Positions 1 through 14,800 of a DNA stretch of 64,000 nucleotides are shown here, piece after piece; the first letter of the stretch is position 1; each line of letters starts with the position of its first letter. This DNA comes from Dirofilaria immitis (Eukaryota > Nematoda > Chromadorea > Rhabditida > Onchocercidae): positions 55,001 through 119,000 of the forward strand of contig JAKNDB010000097.1 in NCBI GenBank assembly GCA_024305405.1, written 5' to 3'. The position numbers were made by a program, and so were the translations under genes. Below the pieces are notes generated by a model. It did no database searches and was not told the origin of the DNA. It worked only from the letters and a program-made list of their open reading frames with translations.

Positions 1-660
1 TATTATTATTAATTATTTTATTTACTATATTTTTTATTTTCTTAAACAAACCTGATAATTATGATAAGGCTGATAATTATAACATTGACAAAAAAATTTT
101 TATCCATTATCATTATTATTACTATCATTATTACGATTATTATTTTATTTACAACTTTCGTTTTTCTTTAGGCGAATCTGATGATTATAATTATGATAAA
201 TATTATTTATCATTTTCATTTTTTTTTGCTAAATAAATTAAATTCTTTATAAAATTCTTTATTTTTCATTTTGTTTATCTGTTTTTGTTTTTTTCGTCTA
301 TTTTTTGTTTGTTTGTTTATTTCTATTCGTTTTTTTTTGTTGATTTACAGCAAAATATTATTATTATTATCGTAACGGGAATAATTATTGAATTGATAGT
401 CTTGAAAAAATAAATGAAAGGATATAATCATAAAAATAATAATATTAGCTTATTTCATCAATGATAACTTAATTTATCATAAATGCACAATTTATGAATA
501 ATAATAATTTGGCTATTTGTCGAGAAAATTTATTACTAAATTTTGAAAGCGAAAAATATGAAATAATTTATTTGAATAATTTATTCAACGAAAAATCAAC
601 TTTGTTTGTTATAATAAAAGTGAAGAAATATGAAATAGAATTTATATATTTATACGATTA

Positions 661-1243
661 AAAATAACTATAATATCATAATTATCAAACAATACTATTA
701 ATTAGAAATTATTATAATATCATAATTACCAGACAATACTATCAATTAGAAATTATTAAAATATCATAATTATCAAATGATGATACTATTAATTAGAAAT
801 TATTATAATATCATAATTATCAAACAATACTATTAATTAGAAATTATTATAATATCATAATTATCAAACAATACTATTAATTAGAAATTATTATAATATC
901 ATAATTATCAAATGATGATACTATTAATTAGAAATTATTATAATATCATAATTATCAAATGATGATACTATTAATTAGAAATTATTAAAATATCATAATT
1001 ATCAAATGATGATACTATTAATTAGAAATTATTATAATATCATAATTATCAAACAATACTATTAATTAGAAATTATTATAATATCATAATTATCAAATGA
1101 TGATACTATTAATTAGAAATTATTATAATATCATAATTATCAAACAATACTATTAATTAGAATATTAAAATATCATAATTATCAAATGATGATACTATTA
1201 ATTAGAAATTATTAAAATATCATAATTATCAAATGATACTATC
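661..1243. repeat. Minisatellite, 44/47-bp unit
   Basis: About a dozen copies of an AT-rich unit that contains TCATAATTATCAAA. Two unit types are interleaved: a 44-bp form with CAAACAATAC and a 47-bp form with CAAATGATGATAC. Copies are nearly identical, so expansion is recent. Confidence 0.9.
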
Positions 1244-1436
1244 AGAATCTTTAATTATTTAAAAATTCAAAATTTTTTTAAAAAAATAGAAAATTTCAAA
1301 TTTTAATTTATATATTTTGCATTTCATTTTTTTCCTTTTTCGAAATAAATTGTTGAAATAAAAATGCAAAAATTATATCAATTTGAATGATACAAAATGT
1401 GAATAATTTCAAAAACAATTATATCAAAAAAATGAG

Positions 1437-1439
<3 letters not shown>

Positions 1440-1479
<40 letters not shown>
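1440..1479. repeat. (GA)n microsatellite
   Basis: Uninterrupted GA dinucleotide run of about 38 bases. Confidence 0.95.
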
Positions 1480-1485
<6 letters not shown>

Positions 1486-2894
1486 AATAAATAAACAGTT
1501 TCATATGGAACAAATTTTAATTAAAATTTTAATATTTCTTTTATTTTTCTCCTTTTTCCAAAATTTCATTTTTTAATTAAAATTAAACAAATATTTTCAT
1601 TTTAATCAATTCAAACAATATGTATGTATATATATATATTAAAAAAAAAAAAATTATATAAAATAATAAATGTTCCATTAACTTTGATTATTTTAAAAAA
1701 TAAAAACGAAAAATTCAAAAGAAAAAAATTACATTACTAAAATGGAAAATTGTTCGAATTTTTTTTTTTGCTTTTGTTTTTAATCTGAAAAAATTTTTCG
1801 ATATATAATTTAGTAATAGTTAAGAAATGATATTAGAATTCTATTACATTAGAGAAGTTAAAGATTGCTACTTGAAAATTTTAATTAAACAAAAATGGGA
1901 ATGAAAATGTCAAATCACTTCTAACTATACTTTCTTTTTTCCCTTCTCCTTTTTTTTTTTTTGTTCTTTATAAGTTTGCTAAAAAAAAAAAATAAAAAAG
2001 ATTTTAAATAAATTGCAATTGCTATGATGCTATGATGATGTTGATGATATTGATGATATTGATAATGATGATATTCATTCCTTTCGGCTATATTTCAAAA
2101 ATTGAAAAGAATCATTGAGTTAGAAATAATTTTCATTAATTTAAAAAAGAAAAAAAAAATTCATTCGCCGTTTGTTTAGTTTTCATTCAGTTACAGTATA
2201 TCTATCTAATATAATATAATCTAACCATATTTGTTTGTTAATTTTATATTTAAAATTAAAGTCTATTCGAATTTAATTTTTATTTTTTGAAATGAAGAAA
2301 GAAAAAAAAGGAATGGACAAAAGCAAAAATATTATAAGTTTGCTTAACTTTATCGATTTGTTGACCAAATAAAAATGTTAAGCAATTTTTGGCGTATTTG
2401 AAACATTTTTGCGCTTCTTCGAGAATGAAATTGTTGTCGATGATTGGATAAGTAAGAAATATGAAACGAATGTAACGAAGAAGTGTAAATCAAAATTTAA
2501 CAAAAAAGAAAAAATGAAAAAAAGAATCCAATAAATTAGACTTCGAGAAAAAAAAGTATCGATGACGTTTATTCCTTTATCGATTAATATTTGAAATATT
2601 TTTCATTTTAATAATTATAATCTATTATTGATATAAAATTCGAATACAACTTTCAGATACAATTAGTATTAAATTCAAATTATTTATTTATTTTTTTCTA
2701 TTAATTTAAATTAAATAAAAAAAAGTTATCCAATAAGGAATAATTGATGCTAAAATGGCTAATTATTTTTTCCTAATTTTATTAATTTTCTTTTCTCACT
2801 TTTTTACAACGAATTAAAGAACGATTAAAATAGAAATTTTAATTTTTAAAATTTAAATTTTTTCATTTTTTTAAATTTTAAATTTTATTTTCAG

Positions 2895-5800
2895 GTCTTC
2901 ATACACTTTTTGTTGAAAGTCTTTTGGCACAAAAAGAAAATGTTTATAGGGTAAATGATATTTTGTTATTTTTAATTTTATTAATTTCTTTTTCTACTAA
3001 TTAAGCATTTATCTGATTGTTTTAATTGTTTATTAGCGATATTTGTAAATATTTCTCTTGTAATATTAGCAATCTATCGATTAATTAACCTTTGATATTA
3101 GCGATATATGCAGTTATTTGACCCTTGATATTACGATATTAACGATATACGCAAATATTTGATCAGTGATATTAGTAATGTACGATATTAGAAATCTATG
3201 CAATTATTTGACCTTTAATATTAGCGGTATTTGCAATTAATTATTTGACCATTGATATTAGCGATATATGCAAATATTTGACCCTCGATATCAACATATA
3301 TTTCTCAATGACTTTAATTACACGTGTCATACTCGTAAGTGACCCGTATAAAATTAATGTTTTACTTAACGAAGAATAAGTAACAAATGTCGAAAATAAA
3401 ATTTCCTATGAAAGACAAATATATATATTGTAGAAAATAAAAATCGTAGAAACGAAAGAGAAGATGTGACATTTATTTTCCTATAATATAATTTTAATAA
3501 TTTGATTAATTATTTAATTTTTGATTATTCATTTAATTACTTTTAATTATTACTTATTTAATTTTAATTATTTATTATTTATTTAACATTAAAAAAAATG
3601 AAATTTTTAAAATCTAACAAAAAAGCAAAGAAAAAAGTCAAAAATAAAAATAATTTTACTTAAAAAAAAACTTAATTACTAAAATAATAATTGGAATAAA
3701 TTTGATAAAATTAATAAATAATTAATTTAAGGATATCATATTGGTATTATCGAAAGGTACAAGTGAAGCACGTATTGCTGCTGCAAATTTATTATTTCAT
3801 TATTGGCCAATTATTAATCGACATATATTACATCGTAAATCAATTCAATATCGTATTCAATGTTAATTTTTAATTATAATTTTAATAAAACTTTTTTTTC
3901 TTTTTAAATTTAAAAATTATAAAATAAATTTTTTTTCCTAATATTTGCAAATAATTTTTTTAAAAATTTAGTTGAAAAAAAATAAAAGGAAAAGGCCAAA
4001 TATTCTTTTCATTTAATAAATGTTTTTTTTTTTTTTTGCTATTTTATAATTGTAAATGAAATTTTAAAAATAAAAATAATTTATAGCTTGGACATGTATA
4101 CCATGTCAAAATATCACTTGCATGGAAAAAGAGCCAAGGTAAGGCTAATCTGATAATGGCATTTATCTCAATTTATTTAATTATTTCCAAAATAAAATTT
4201 ATCGCTTTTTTTTCTTATTACATTAATCATTCTTCTAAATTTATTAATTATTTTATTTGAAAAAATTTTTAGAATTGAAAAATCTTTTATTAGAAATTAA
4301 TTTCGTTAAAATAGAATAGTGGAAATTAATTTTAATTGATTAAAAATTTATTTTAATAATCTGAGTGATATCTAATAAAAAGGAAAAAAGGTTAAACTCA
4401 AGCTATGATTAATTAATTTTAAATTATTCAAAAATTTATTCAATAATTGAAATATTATTATTTTATATCAAATATCATAATGAAATTATGTTAAATATGA
4501 AATTTTTAATTTTTAATTTTTAAGTTTTAAATTATTAAATTTTTTTTTAAATCAAAATTTTTATTAAAATTAATTCATTTCTAGTATTCGATGCTCATTT
4601 AATCCAATCATTTCGGTAAAATATGGTGAAACAGCTCCACCAATATCGCTATGTAAAAAATGTGCTGATATGATAGAAAATGAGGAAAAGATAACAACAA
4701 TGCCACTTTGTATGCCAATGTCTGAATCAAGCAATACAATTTGTCAAAATAAGGTTTTATTTAATCCATTCCAAATGATAATCATATAATTAGTATTCTA
4801 ATTAAGCATGTTAATAATAATTCTTATCATTTTTTCTCGCTTCTTAAAATTTATTAAAATAATCAATAATTTTTTGAAATTTATAAAATTCTTATCATAT
4901 CTAAATAATTCTTGTCATTTTTTGTTTTCTTACTTTTTTGAAATTTATTAAAATAATAATCAATAATTTCTTGGCACCTTTTATAAAACTCTTATCAAAT
5001 GTTAAAATACAATTAGCAATATTTCTCATTATTTCATGCTAAATTAATCTTTTTAAAATTTATCAAAATACTTAATCAAATCTTTATCGATATTTTAAAT
5101 AATATATCAAATCTTTATCAATATTTCAAATAATATATCAAATCTTTATCAATATTTCAAATAATATATCAAATCTTTATCAATATTTCAAATAATATAT
5201 CAAATCTTTATCAATATTTCAAATAATATATCAAATCTTTATCAATATTTCAAATAATATATCAAATCTTTATCAATATTTCAAATAATATATCAAATCT
5301 TTATCAATATTTCAAATAATATATCAAATCTTTATCAATATTTCAGATAATACATCATAATAATTTTTATAGGGTTGCGGATCATCAAAACGTCTTGCGA
5401 TAGGTATATGTTTTTCGGAAGATTGTATTCGATCACATCACTATGTCCCATTACGACTTTGTGAAGTATTTTCTTTTTATTTTTTCTATTTTTATCGGTT
5501 AACTTAATTTGAATAGAATTAATTTTAAAAATGAAAAAGTAATATAAAATTTAATATTTTTTAGGAATATAAGTTAAAAAATTATTGATTGATCGATTTT
5601 CTGATCGATTTTTTTAAAAATTATTGATTGATCGATTGATCGGTTTCCTAAATTTTCTACAATTCAAATTACAAGCTATTTTTTTCATATAAATGTTATG
5701 ATTAAATTAATAAAACTTAGGAAAAAAGTTTTAATTTTCAAATTATAGAATATATACGAAAACTTTAATTGCTAAATAATTTTAAATTAAATATAAATTA

Positions 5801-8800
5801 TCGATTATAAATTTAAATGTAATATTATTAAAACTATAAGTTTTGCTAAAAAAATTATAATAATTAAAAATTAATAATATTTATAAAATTTGATTAAATT
5901 TTTTATCAATTAATTAATTAACTAATTAATGGATTAATTAATTAAGGAATGTCTTATTGCATTACATAGTGTCAATGATAAGGAACATATCAATCATCGT
6001 AGTATGAAATGTGCTTGGGAACGGATCTTGAACGAGATGTTGTTGAAGCGATTGTTAAACTTTTAAAAGAAACATCTGCTAATTTAGAAGGTTTACTAAA
6101 TTTTTATTTTAATTTATTTTAATTAAAAATTTTTCAATTATGCTTTTTCTTCCTTTTTTACGATAATTTTAATACAAATTTTTAAATGTTTACGTCTTCG
6201 AATAATAAACCTTTTGAATTTCTGAATTTTACGTCTTCGAATAGCAATTCTTCTCAAAAGGCAAATCTTCTCAACAACAAATCTTCTGAATTTCTAAATT
6301 CTTCGAATAATAAACCTTTTGAATTTCTGAATTTTATGCCTTCATATGGCAAATCTTCTGGTTCTTTGAATTTTATGTTTTCGAATAGCAAATCTTCTAA
6401 ATTCCTGAATTTTACGTCTTCGAGTAGGAAATCTTCTAAATTTCTGAATTTTACGTCTTCGAATAGCAATTCTTATCAAATAGCAAATCTTTTGAATTTC
6501 CATCGATAAATAGCAAATGAAATTGATAGATATCGAAATGTTATATTTTATACATTTTCATATTGAATATTGAATTTATAAAATTCAATTATATTAAAAA
6601 TTCTTTAATTATTTTAAATATCTTTTATCTAAAAAGTTAATATAATTTAAAATATTAAATAAAGCTTTATATTTTTGATTATTATATTCGATATTCTTAT
6701 AAATAATGCAATCGATAAACAATTTTATTGATTGATTGAAAAAAAATAAACAATGAAATTTATAATTAATAATAAAATAAATTTAGCATTATTATAATAG
6801 AAAATTAACCTTTTCCACACCTTTACCTTTTTTTTCTCATACCTTTCTGTTTTCGTTTTTAAAGGATTAGAATCTGAAAGTAAAAGACCGAAATGGTTAC
6901 GACAATTGGAAGGTGGTCATACTCTCGGTCGTGATATTGATAAAATGGCCGATGAACGTCGTACATTGAGTCGTTTTGGTATTTGGCTTCTTGCAACAAT
7001 CTGTCCACCAATACCAGAAGCTAGACCAGTTTGTTTATTATTTACTATTATTTGCATATCATTTATTATCAAGCATATTAATAGTAAACAAACTGAATAT
7101 ATTTAAGCTATAAAAACATAATATAATAGTTAGTTGAATTTAAAATAACCTTTGATCCAAATTATTATTCAAATATTTAACTTTCCAAAACTTCAAAATT
7201 TCTGAGAAATATTTGTTAAATCTAAAATAACTTTTATTCAATTTTGAAAAGATGACAGGATGAAATTCAATTATTAAATTAATAAGAATTAATATAGACG
7301 GAATGAAATTCAATTATTAAATTAATAAGAATTAAAATAGACCGAATGAAATTCAATTATTAAATTAATAAGAATTAATATAGACAGAATGAAATTCAAT
7401 TATTAAATTAATATAGACGGAATGAAATTCAATTATTAAATTAATTTAGACGGAATGAAATTCAATTATTAAATTAATAAGAATTAATATAGACGGAATG
7501 AAATTCAATTATTAAATTAATAAGAATTAATATAGACAGAATGAAATTCAATTATTAAATTAATAAGAATTAATATAGACAGAATGAAATTCAATTATTA
7601 AATTAATTTAGACAGAATGAAATTCAATTATTAAATTAATAAGAATTAATATAGACAGAATGAAATTCAATTATTAAATTAATATAGACGGAATGAAATT
7701 CAATTATTAAATTAATTTAGACGGAATGAAATTCAATTATTAAATTAATAAGAATTAATATAGACGGAATGAAATTCAATTATTAAATTAATATAGACAG
7801 AATGAAATTCAATTATTAAATTAATAAGAATTAATATAGACGGAATGAAATTCAATTATTAAATTAATAAGAATTAATATAGACAGAATGAAATTCAATT
7901 ATTAAATTAATATAGACGGAATGAAATTCAATTATTAAATTAATTTAGACAGAATGAAATTCAATTATTAAATTAATAAGAATTAATATAGACGGAATGA
8001 AATTCAATTATTAAATTAATATAGACGGAATGAAATTCAATTATTAAATTAATTTAGACGGAATGAAATTCAATTATTAAATTAATATAGACGGAATGAA
8101 ATTCAATTATTAAATTAATAAGAATTAATATAGACGGAACGAAATTCAATTATTAAATTAATATAGACAGAATGAAATTCAATTATTAAATTAATAAGAA
8201 TTAATATAGACGGAATGAAATTCAATTATTAAATTAATTTAGACAGAATGAAATTCAATTATTAAATTAATAAAATTAATATAGACGGAATGAAATTCAA
8301 TTATTAAATTAATTTAGACGGAATGAAATTCAATTATTAAATTAATAAGAATTAATATAGACGGAATGAAATTCAATTATTAAATTAATATAGACAGAAT
8401 GAAATTCAATTATTAAATTAATAAAATTAATATAGACGGAATGAAATTCAATTATTAAATTAATTTAGACAGAATGAAATTCAATTATTAAATTAATAAG
8501 AATTAATATAGACAGAATGAAATTCAATTATTAAATTAATATAGACGGAATGAAATTCAATTATTAAATTAATAAAATTAATATAGACAGAATGAAATTC
8601 AATTATTAAATTAATAAGAATTAATATAGACGGAACGAAATTCAATTATTAAATTAATATAGACAGAATGAAATTCAATTATTAAATTAATAAAATTAAT
8701 ATAGACGGAATGAAATTCAATTATTAAATTAATTTAGACAGAATGAAATTCAATTATTAAATTAATAAGAATTAATATAGACAGAATGAAATTCAATTAT

Positions 8801-11800
8801 TAAATTAATATAGACGGAATGAAATTCAATTATTAAATTAATAAGAATTAATATAGACAGAATGAAATTCAATTATTAAATTAATAAGAATTAATATAGA
8901 CAGAATGAAATTCAATTATTAAATTAATATAGACGGAATGAAATTCAATTATTAAATTAATAAGAATTAATATAGACAGAATGAAATTCAATTATTAAAT
9001 TAATATAGACGGAATGAAATTCAATTATTAAATTAATAAGAATTAATATAGACAGAATGAAATTCAATTATTAAATTAATAAGAATTAATATAGACAGAA
9101 TGAAATTCAATTATTAAATTAATATAGACGGAATGAAATTCAATTATTAAATTAATAAGAATTAATATAGACGGAATGAAATTCAATTATTAAATTAATA
9201 TAGACGGAATGAAATTCAATTATTAAATTAATAAGAATTAATATAGACGGAATGAAATTCAATTATTAAATTAATAAGAATTAATATAGACGGAATGAAA
9301 TTCAATTATTAAATTAATATAGACGGAATGAAATTCAATTATTAAATTAATAAGAATTAATATAGACGGAATGAAATTCAATTATTAAATTAATATGGAC
9401 AGAATGAAATTCAATTATTAAATTAATAAGAATTAAAATAGACCGAATGAAAATCAGTTATTAACTTTAAAAAATTATCAAGCGATAAGAATTTTATTTT
9501 TCAGGAAGCGATCGCTTATGTGATGTCAATGCTACTTCAATGGTTTGCAACAACCGCTCTATTACCAAATGATTCGATTGGTGTTGCATTGGAACAACTT
9601 AAGACTGATGTAAATTGATTGATAATTTTTCCAAATTGATCAATCGACTTTTATCATTTGAAATGTTTAATATTTAATTTAACATACTATACAAATCTCT
9701 TTTTACATATCAGAAGAAACCGTATAATAGAAGATAGAAGTAAACAAAGCAATTGTAAAGGTCAAACAAGTTTTCATTTGACTTGCAGTAGGTCAAATAA
9801 GTTATTTTATTTGCATAGTTTATCAAAGTTTGTATTGCTCGAATAAAAACGCTAATAATGTATAAATATTACGTTCCATAAAATCTTGCTAATGATAGGA
9901 CTGATAAGTGTTGTAATAAAGTACTGTAATAACTTTTATCGGAAGAAACAATATATAAATTAGATTTTCAAGAAAAATTGATAACTAATTCAAATCCATG
10001 TTTGATAATGCTATAGACGCGTGAATTTGCTACTCGTTTTATATCAATATACTATAGCTTCATCATTATGGAACTCATTTTACATTAGTATACTGTAAAT
10101 GCATGATTGCGGGACCTATATTAACATACTGTAGATTCATGGTTGTGCTTTTATATTAGTATACTGTAGATGCATGATTGTAGTACTCATTTTTAAATCA
10201 GTATGGTATAGATGCATGATTGTAGGACTCGTTTTGGGATTACTGTACTATAGACGTGTGGTTGTGGTATTATTTTACATTAATGTACTGTAGATGCATG
10301 ATTGTGGTACTCATTTTATATTGTTACGCTGTAGATGCATGATTGCAGGACTTATATTAAAATACTGTAGTAGATGCATGATTATGCTACTCATTTCATA
10401 TCAGTATACCGTAGATGCATAATTTTGGAGCTCATTTTATATTGCCATACTGTAGGTGCACGATTCTGGTACTCATTTCAGATCAATGCATTGTTTTTTG
10501 ATAATATTCTTATCTTATATTGTGCATTAAAAATGTGAACTATATTTTCAACTTATATTTCACATTTTCAACAAATAAATTTAATATGATGAAAAGAGAA
10601 AGGAAAAAAGGAGAGAGAGAGAGAGAGAGAAAAGAGGATGAATAATGAATATAGTTATAACAAAATATATGTATCTAGTAAAATGATAAAATTATCAATA
10701 AAAGATTTAAGATTATTAGTTTGAAGATAGATTATTAGCATCATTTGAAGATACTTGAAAATTGAATGAAATGAAAAATTCATTTGTTGCATAAATAAAT
10801 ATATTTTTAAAAGTAAAATCATTTAAATGAATAATAGCAATTATTTAAACGAAATAAACAAATGAGAGAATTCCTATAAAAAATAAAATACTTTTTGCTT
10901 TCTTTCTTTTTTTTTTTTGATAATTTATATTTGATATTTATTAATTTAAATAAAAAAATTATTATACGTTTGTTGAATTTTTTTTTTTGCAGTTTGTATT
11001 AGATTGGATTAATTTAGCGATTATGAATCATTATGAAAATTTTCTTGAAACTTTAATGCCAAATCCACCAGAATATGCTCAGGTAAATATGATTATTTTA
11101 ATTATTCTATTCCTATATTTTTATATGCCATGAAAAATATCGCTTGGCTTTATTTTTATTGAAAATTTTGCAAAGATTTAAGCTAACATAGGATGATTAA
11201 ATTAATTGAGATTATGCATTATATATGATTTTAATTCGATTGATATTGAAAATCTAAAATTTTGGTAGCAAAAATTATTTAATTTTTATTGAATGTTAAA
11301 GGAAAAAATGATGATTATAATTTTGATTGATGATTATAATTTTGATTGATGATTATAATTTTGATAATTTTGATTGATGATTATAATTTTGATAATTTTG
11401 ATTGATGATTATAATTTTGATATCTGTTTTAAATGCAAGTATATATTTATGTGATAATTAAATTTTTATGAAAAGTCTTTTCAGGTTGGTGGTGTATGGG
11501 ATAAACTTTCAACAAAAAAGAACAAATGCGTGATGGTCTTCAAAAATTATTAGCAATAATGCCGTATGATATTATTACGTTAAATACGTGGAATCGATTA
11601 ATACCAAAATGGATGCAAAGTATATGTGATTTGACAGAGGATGATGATTTTTTTGATTTCAAAATATTACTTAGGTATTATAATCAATTAAAATACAAGT
11701 ATATATTCATATGATAATTAAATTTTTAATTTAATCACTATTCCTTATTTTGCATAAGCCTGTAGAATAATTATTATACATTTTTCGAATTCGCTTCTTT

Positions 11801-14800
11801 TTTTTTTATAGCAAAATATTTGAACCTGACCTTCGCCCTTTACCTTTCAACAATGAGCAATTATATCAGTTTATTACGGATCATTTGATAAATGGCGATG
11901 AAATGAGTATTTCAAATGCTCTCGATTGGGTTTATGTCAGATACTTTTTTTTTATTTTATTATGAAATTATATGAAAGCTTAAATTTTTAATTTGTTCAA
12001 TTTTGAAACTTAAAGTTTTCAAAATTTTATTTTATAAAGTTTTGAAGATTTTTAAAAATAAGAAAAAATGTGTTAGAAATTCTCGAACAACAAACAAATT
12101 ATTTGCTATAAATTATATTCAATTAAATAATCAATTAAATGAATTAATTTTTAGGCCTTATCATTGATGGAAATATCAATACCACTTTCAATCTTACTTG
12201 ATGCATTTTCGAAATGTGCTTTGCGGATATCACAAATGGAATTAAAACGAAGTAATGAAAATGGTTTAGAGGAGGAACATGTATCACTTCATGTATCAAT
12301 GGTTGATATCATTGCTCAACAAGTATTTTTTTTTCTTTTTTGTTAATAGAAATAGCTCATAATATAATGAGATGATTAATTCAAAATATTGATTAATATA
12401 ATAAAAATGATAAAATTCGAATTATATTTTGATAAATTATTATCAGGTTATCAGATATTTGATTAATATATGATTATATTGTGTTAAATTAGAAAATTAG
12501 CCTATGCATTTTTTCATTTAAAATTATCCAAAATAAAATTATTAATATTAATTTTATCTTTTATTTGAAATTTTACCATTTAAAATTAAATAGAATAATT
12601 AAATTCGAATTGCTCTATTTTTATTTCGCAATAATTTTAATTATCAATTTCTATTCCAAATATATATATATATTCTTAAAATTTTTGCAGCTATCTTTAA
12701 ATGATCAATCACAATATGAATTGAAATCGATAGCTGAACAAATCTTTTGTACATGTGCCGTAATATTGCAAAAACCATTTGTGCATTGTAAACATAATTG
12801 TGATAATCCGGAATTAGATGAATTTCTCGACTGTTCAGCTTGTCAACAATCTGTATTTATTTATCAAACTGTTGCTCGATTGATGGAACAATTATCACCC
12901 AAAGAACAACTTCGTATATTAGTTCATACTGATGAGGTATATCAATGTTATGTCATTTTAATATTTTTGATTTGAACATATTCAAAAATTTTTATCCTTT
13001 ATCGTTTAGTCTATATCTGATTGGAAAACACAAATTGCTAATGTATCAGCGGAACAATCATCAGTTGATAAATCTACTCCATTAATATTAGCACCGGTAT
13101 CAGATGCTTTATCATCATCATCATCATCAATTGTTCAAAAATTATCAATACCAGAAAATGCTGAACTTCAATTTCAAACAGCAACTATTCATGAGACAAG
13201 CATCGAATTTGTTGGCTTATTACCTAATGAAGAGGTTTGTGAAGTTATTAAAAATTTGATAATAAATTATTTGATAATAGCTAGCTTCTAGGACTTTCTC
13301 ATTTTATTTCATATTTATTCAATTTGATTAAATTCATATTAAAAATATGAGAAAGATCAAAATTAACTAATAAAAATTCCTATTAAAATAATAGTTATTT
13401 ATTAGAATTTTATTCAAAATTTAGTTTTTTTTTTTAAATTTTTGATTTAAAAAGAAAGACAAATAAAAATTATTAATTTATTTCTTATTTTATTAAATTA
13501 TAATTAATTAAATGTATTTTTGATTAATTAAACAATAATCATTAATTAGTTATTTAATACAGGTAGAAACAGCTGTTGCACATGCAACAACATTAACGGA
13601 AACTGATGTAGGACGTGAAACATATCACGTGATAACATCATCATTAGTGGAAAATATTAAAGGATCAACTTTGATAAATGATGTAGTAGAAAAGCAAACA
13701 GCAAAATTTTGGAATACTTCAGTGGGACGTTTCCGTTTTTCGCTTTCTGATTTACCATCTCAACTTCGTCTTATTCATTCCATTTTAACGGTAATATTTG
13801 AAGATAAAGTTTTTTTCTTTTTTTTTTTTTTTTGTCTTAAGAAATCTTATTTTTCAAGAATAATCAAAATAGATAGGAATGAATTTTCATCGAATTCAAT
13901 AAATCGATTAATTCGATTTCTTTTTTTTTGAATTCGTTCGATTCAATTTTTTTCCTTCATGAAATTTGGCTAACGCTTTTTATAATCGAACTTATCATCA
14001 TCGATTTACTATCATATATGATAATGAATGATAAGACAATGTTAACTGCATCATATATTTTGAAATATATAGCGACAATACGTCAAAAACGTGTTGAATC
14101 GACTAATGCTTACAGAATCTAAAATATCATATATGATAATGAGCAATAATAAAATTTTAATTCTATCATATATTTTCAAATATATAGCGATAATGCGTAA
14201 AAACGTGTCGATTCAACGTACAGAATGCTTACAGAATCTTGAAACAGAACATGAAGCAGATGCTCACTATTATATGCTTACAATAGTGAAATTTTTATGT
14301 CTTCATTGTGAATCATTATTGAATGCTCGTCGTGAACATCGAGGATATTTAATTTGGGCTCAAGAAAATTTACTCATACCAAAATTATGGACTTTACTTC
14401 GTTCAGATCGTTCACAGGTATAAATTAATTTAGCTTCTGTAATCATTTTTTTTTTCATTTCAGTTCATCCTAAAATGCTAAAAAGAATTATTGCTTATAA
14501 AAGATGAATGAACTATTTTATAATTGGAAATTGAATTTTATAAATTTAAATTCATTTTTTAATTATTTAAGTAAAGCTTTATTTTAGTTAGCTGAATTAG
14601 TAATTCCATTAATTATGCATTGTATAACATTACCAAGTGGTGAAGAAATGTTCTGGAAGGTTGTTAATGCGCAATTTACTGATCAACGATGGGAAGAACG
14701 ATTTTCAGCTGGTAAAATTATAACATAAATTTTCTTTTATTTAATCCATACTACAATTAATCGATAAAAAATCATAATTCGATTAAAACGATCATTTCAA

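Larger units (their letters stand above)
1..2894. other. No gene recognised; probably an unc-79 intron
   Basis: I see no exon here that continues the unc-79 reading frame upstream of 2895. The stretch is AT-rich with poly-A/T runs, a minisatellite (661-1243) and a GA repeat. The first recognised exon begins with two bases of a split codon behind a TTTTCAG acceptor, so more coding exons must lie further upstream, probably outside the window. Confidence 0.6.

Noticed and set aside
7255..9450. CRISPR-like array
   Set aside because: Units are contiguous with no unique spacers, the setting is an intron of an animal gene, and no cas gene is present.
9658..9846. 62-codon frame in an unc-79 intron
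   Set aside because: It overlaps no conserved family segment, and the UNC-79 protein is continuous across this intron without it.
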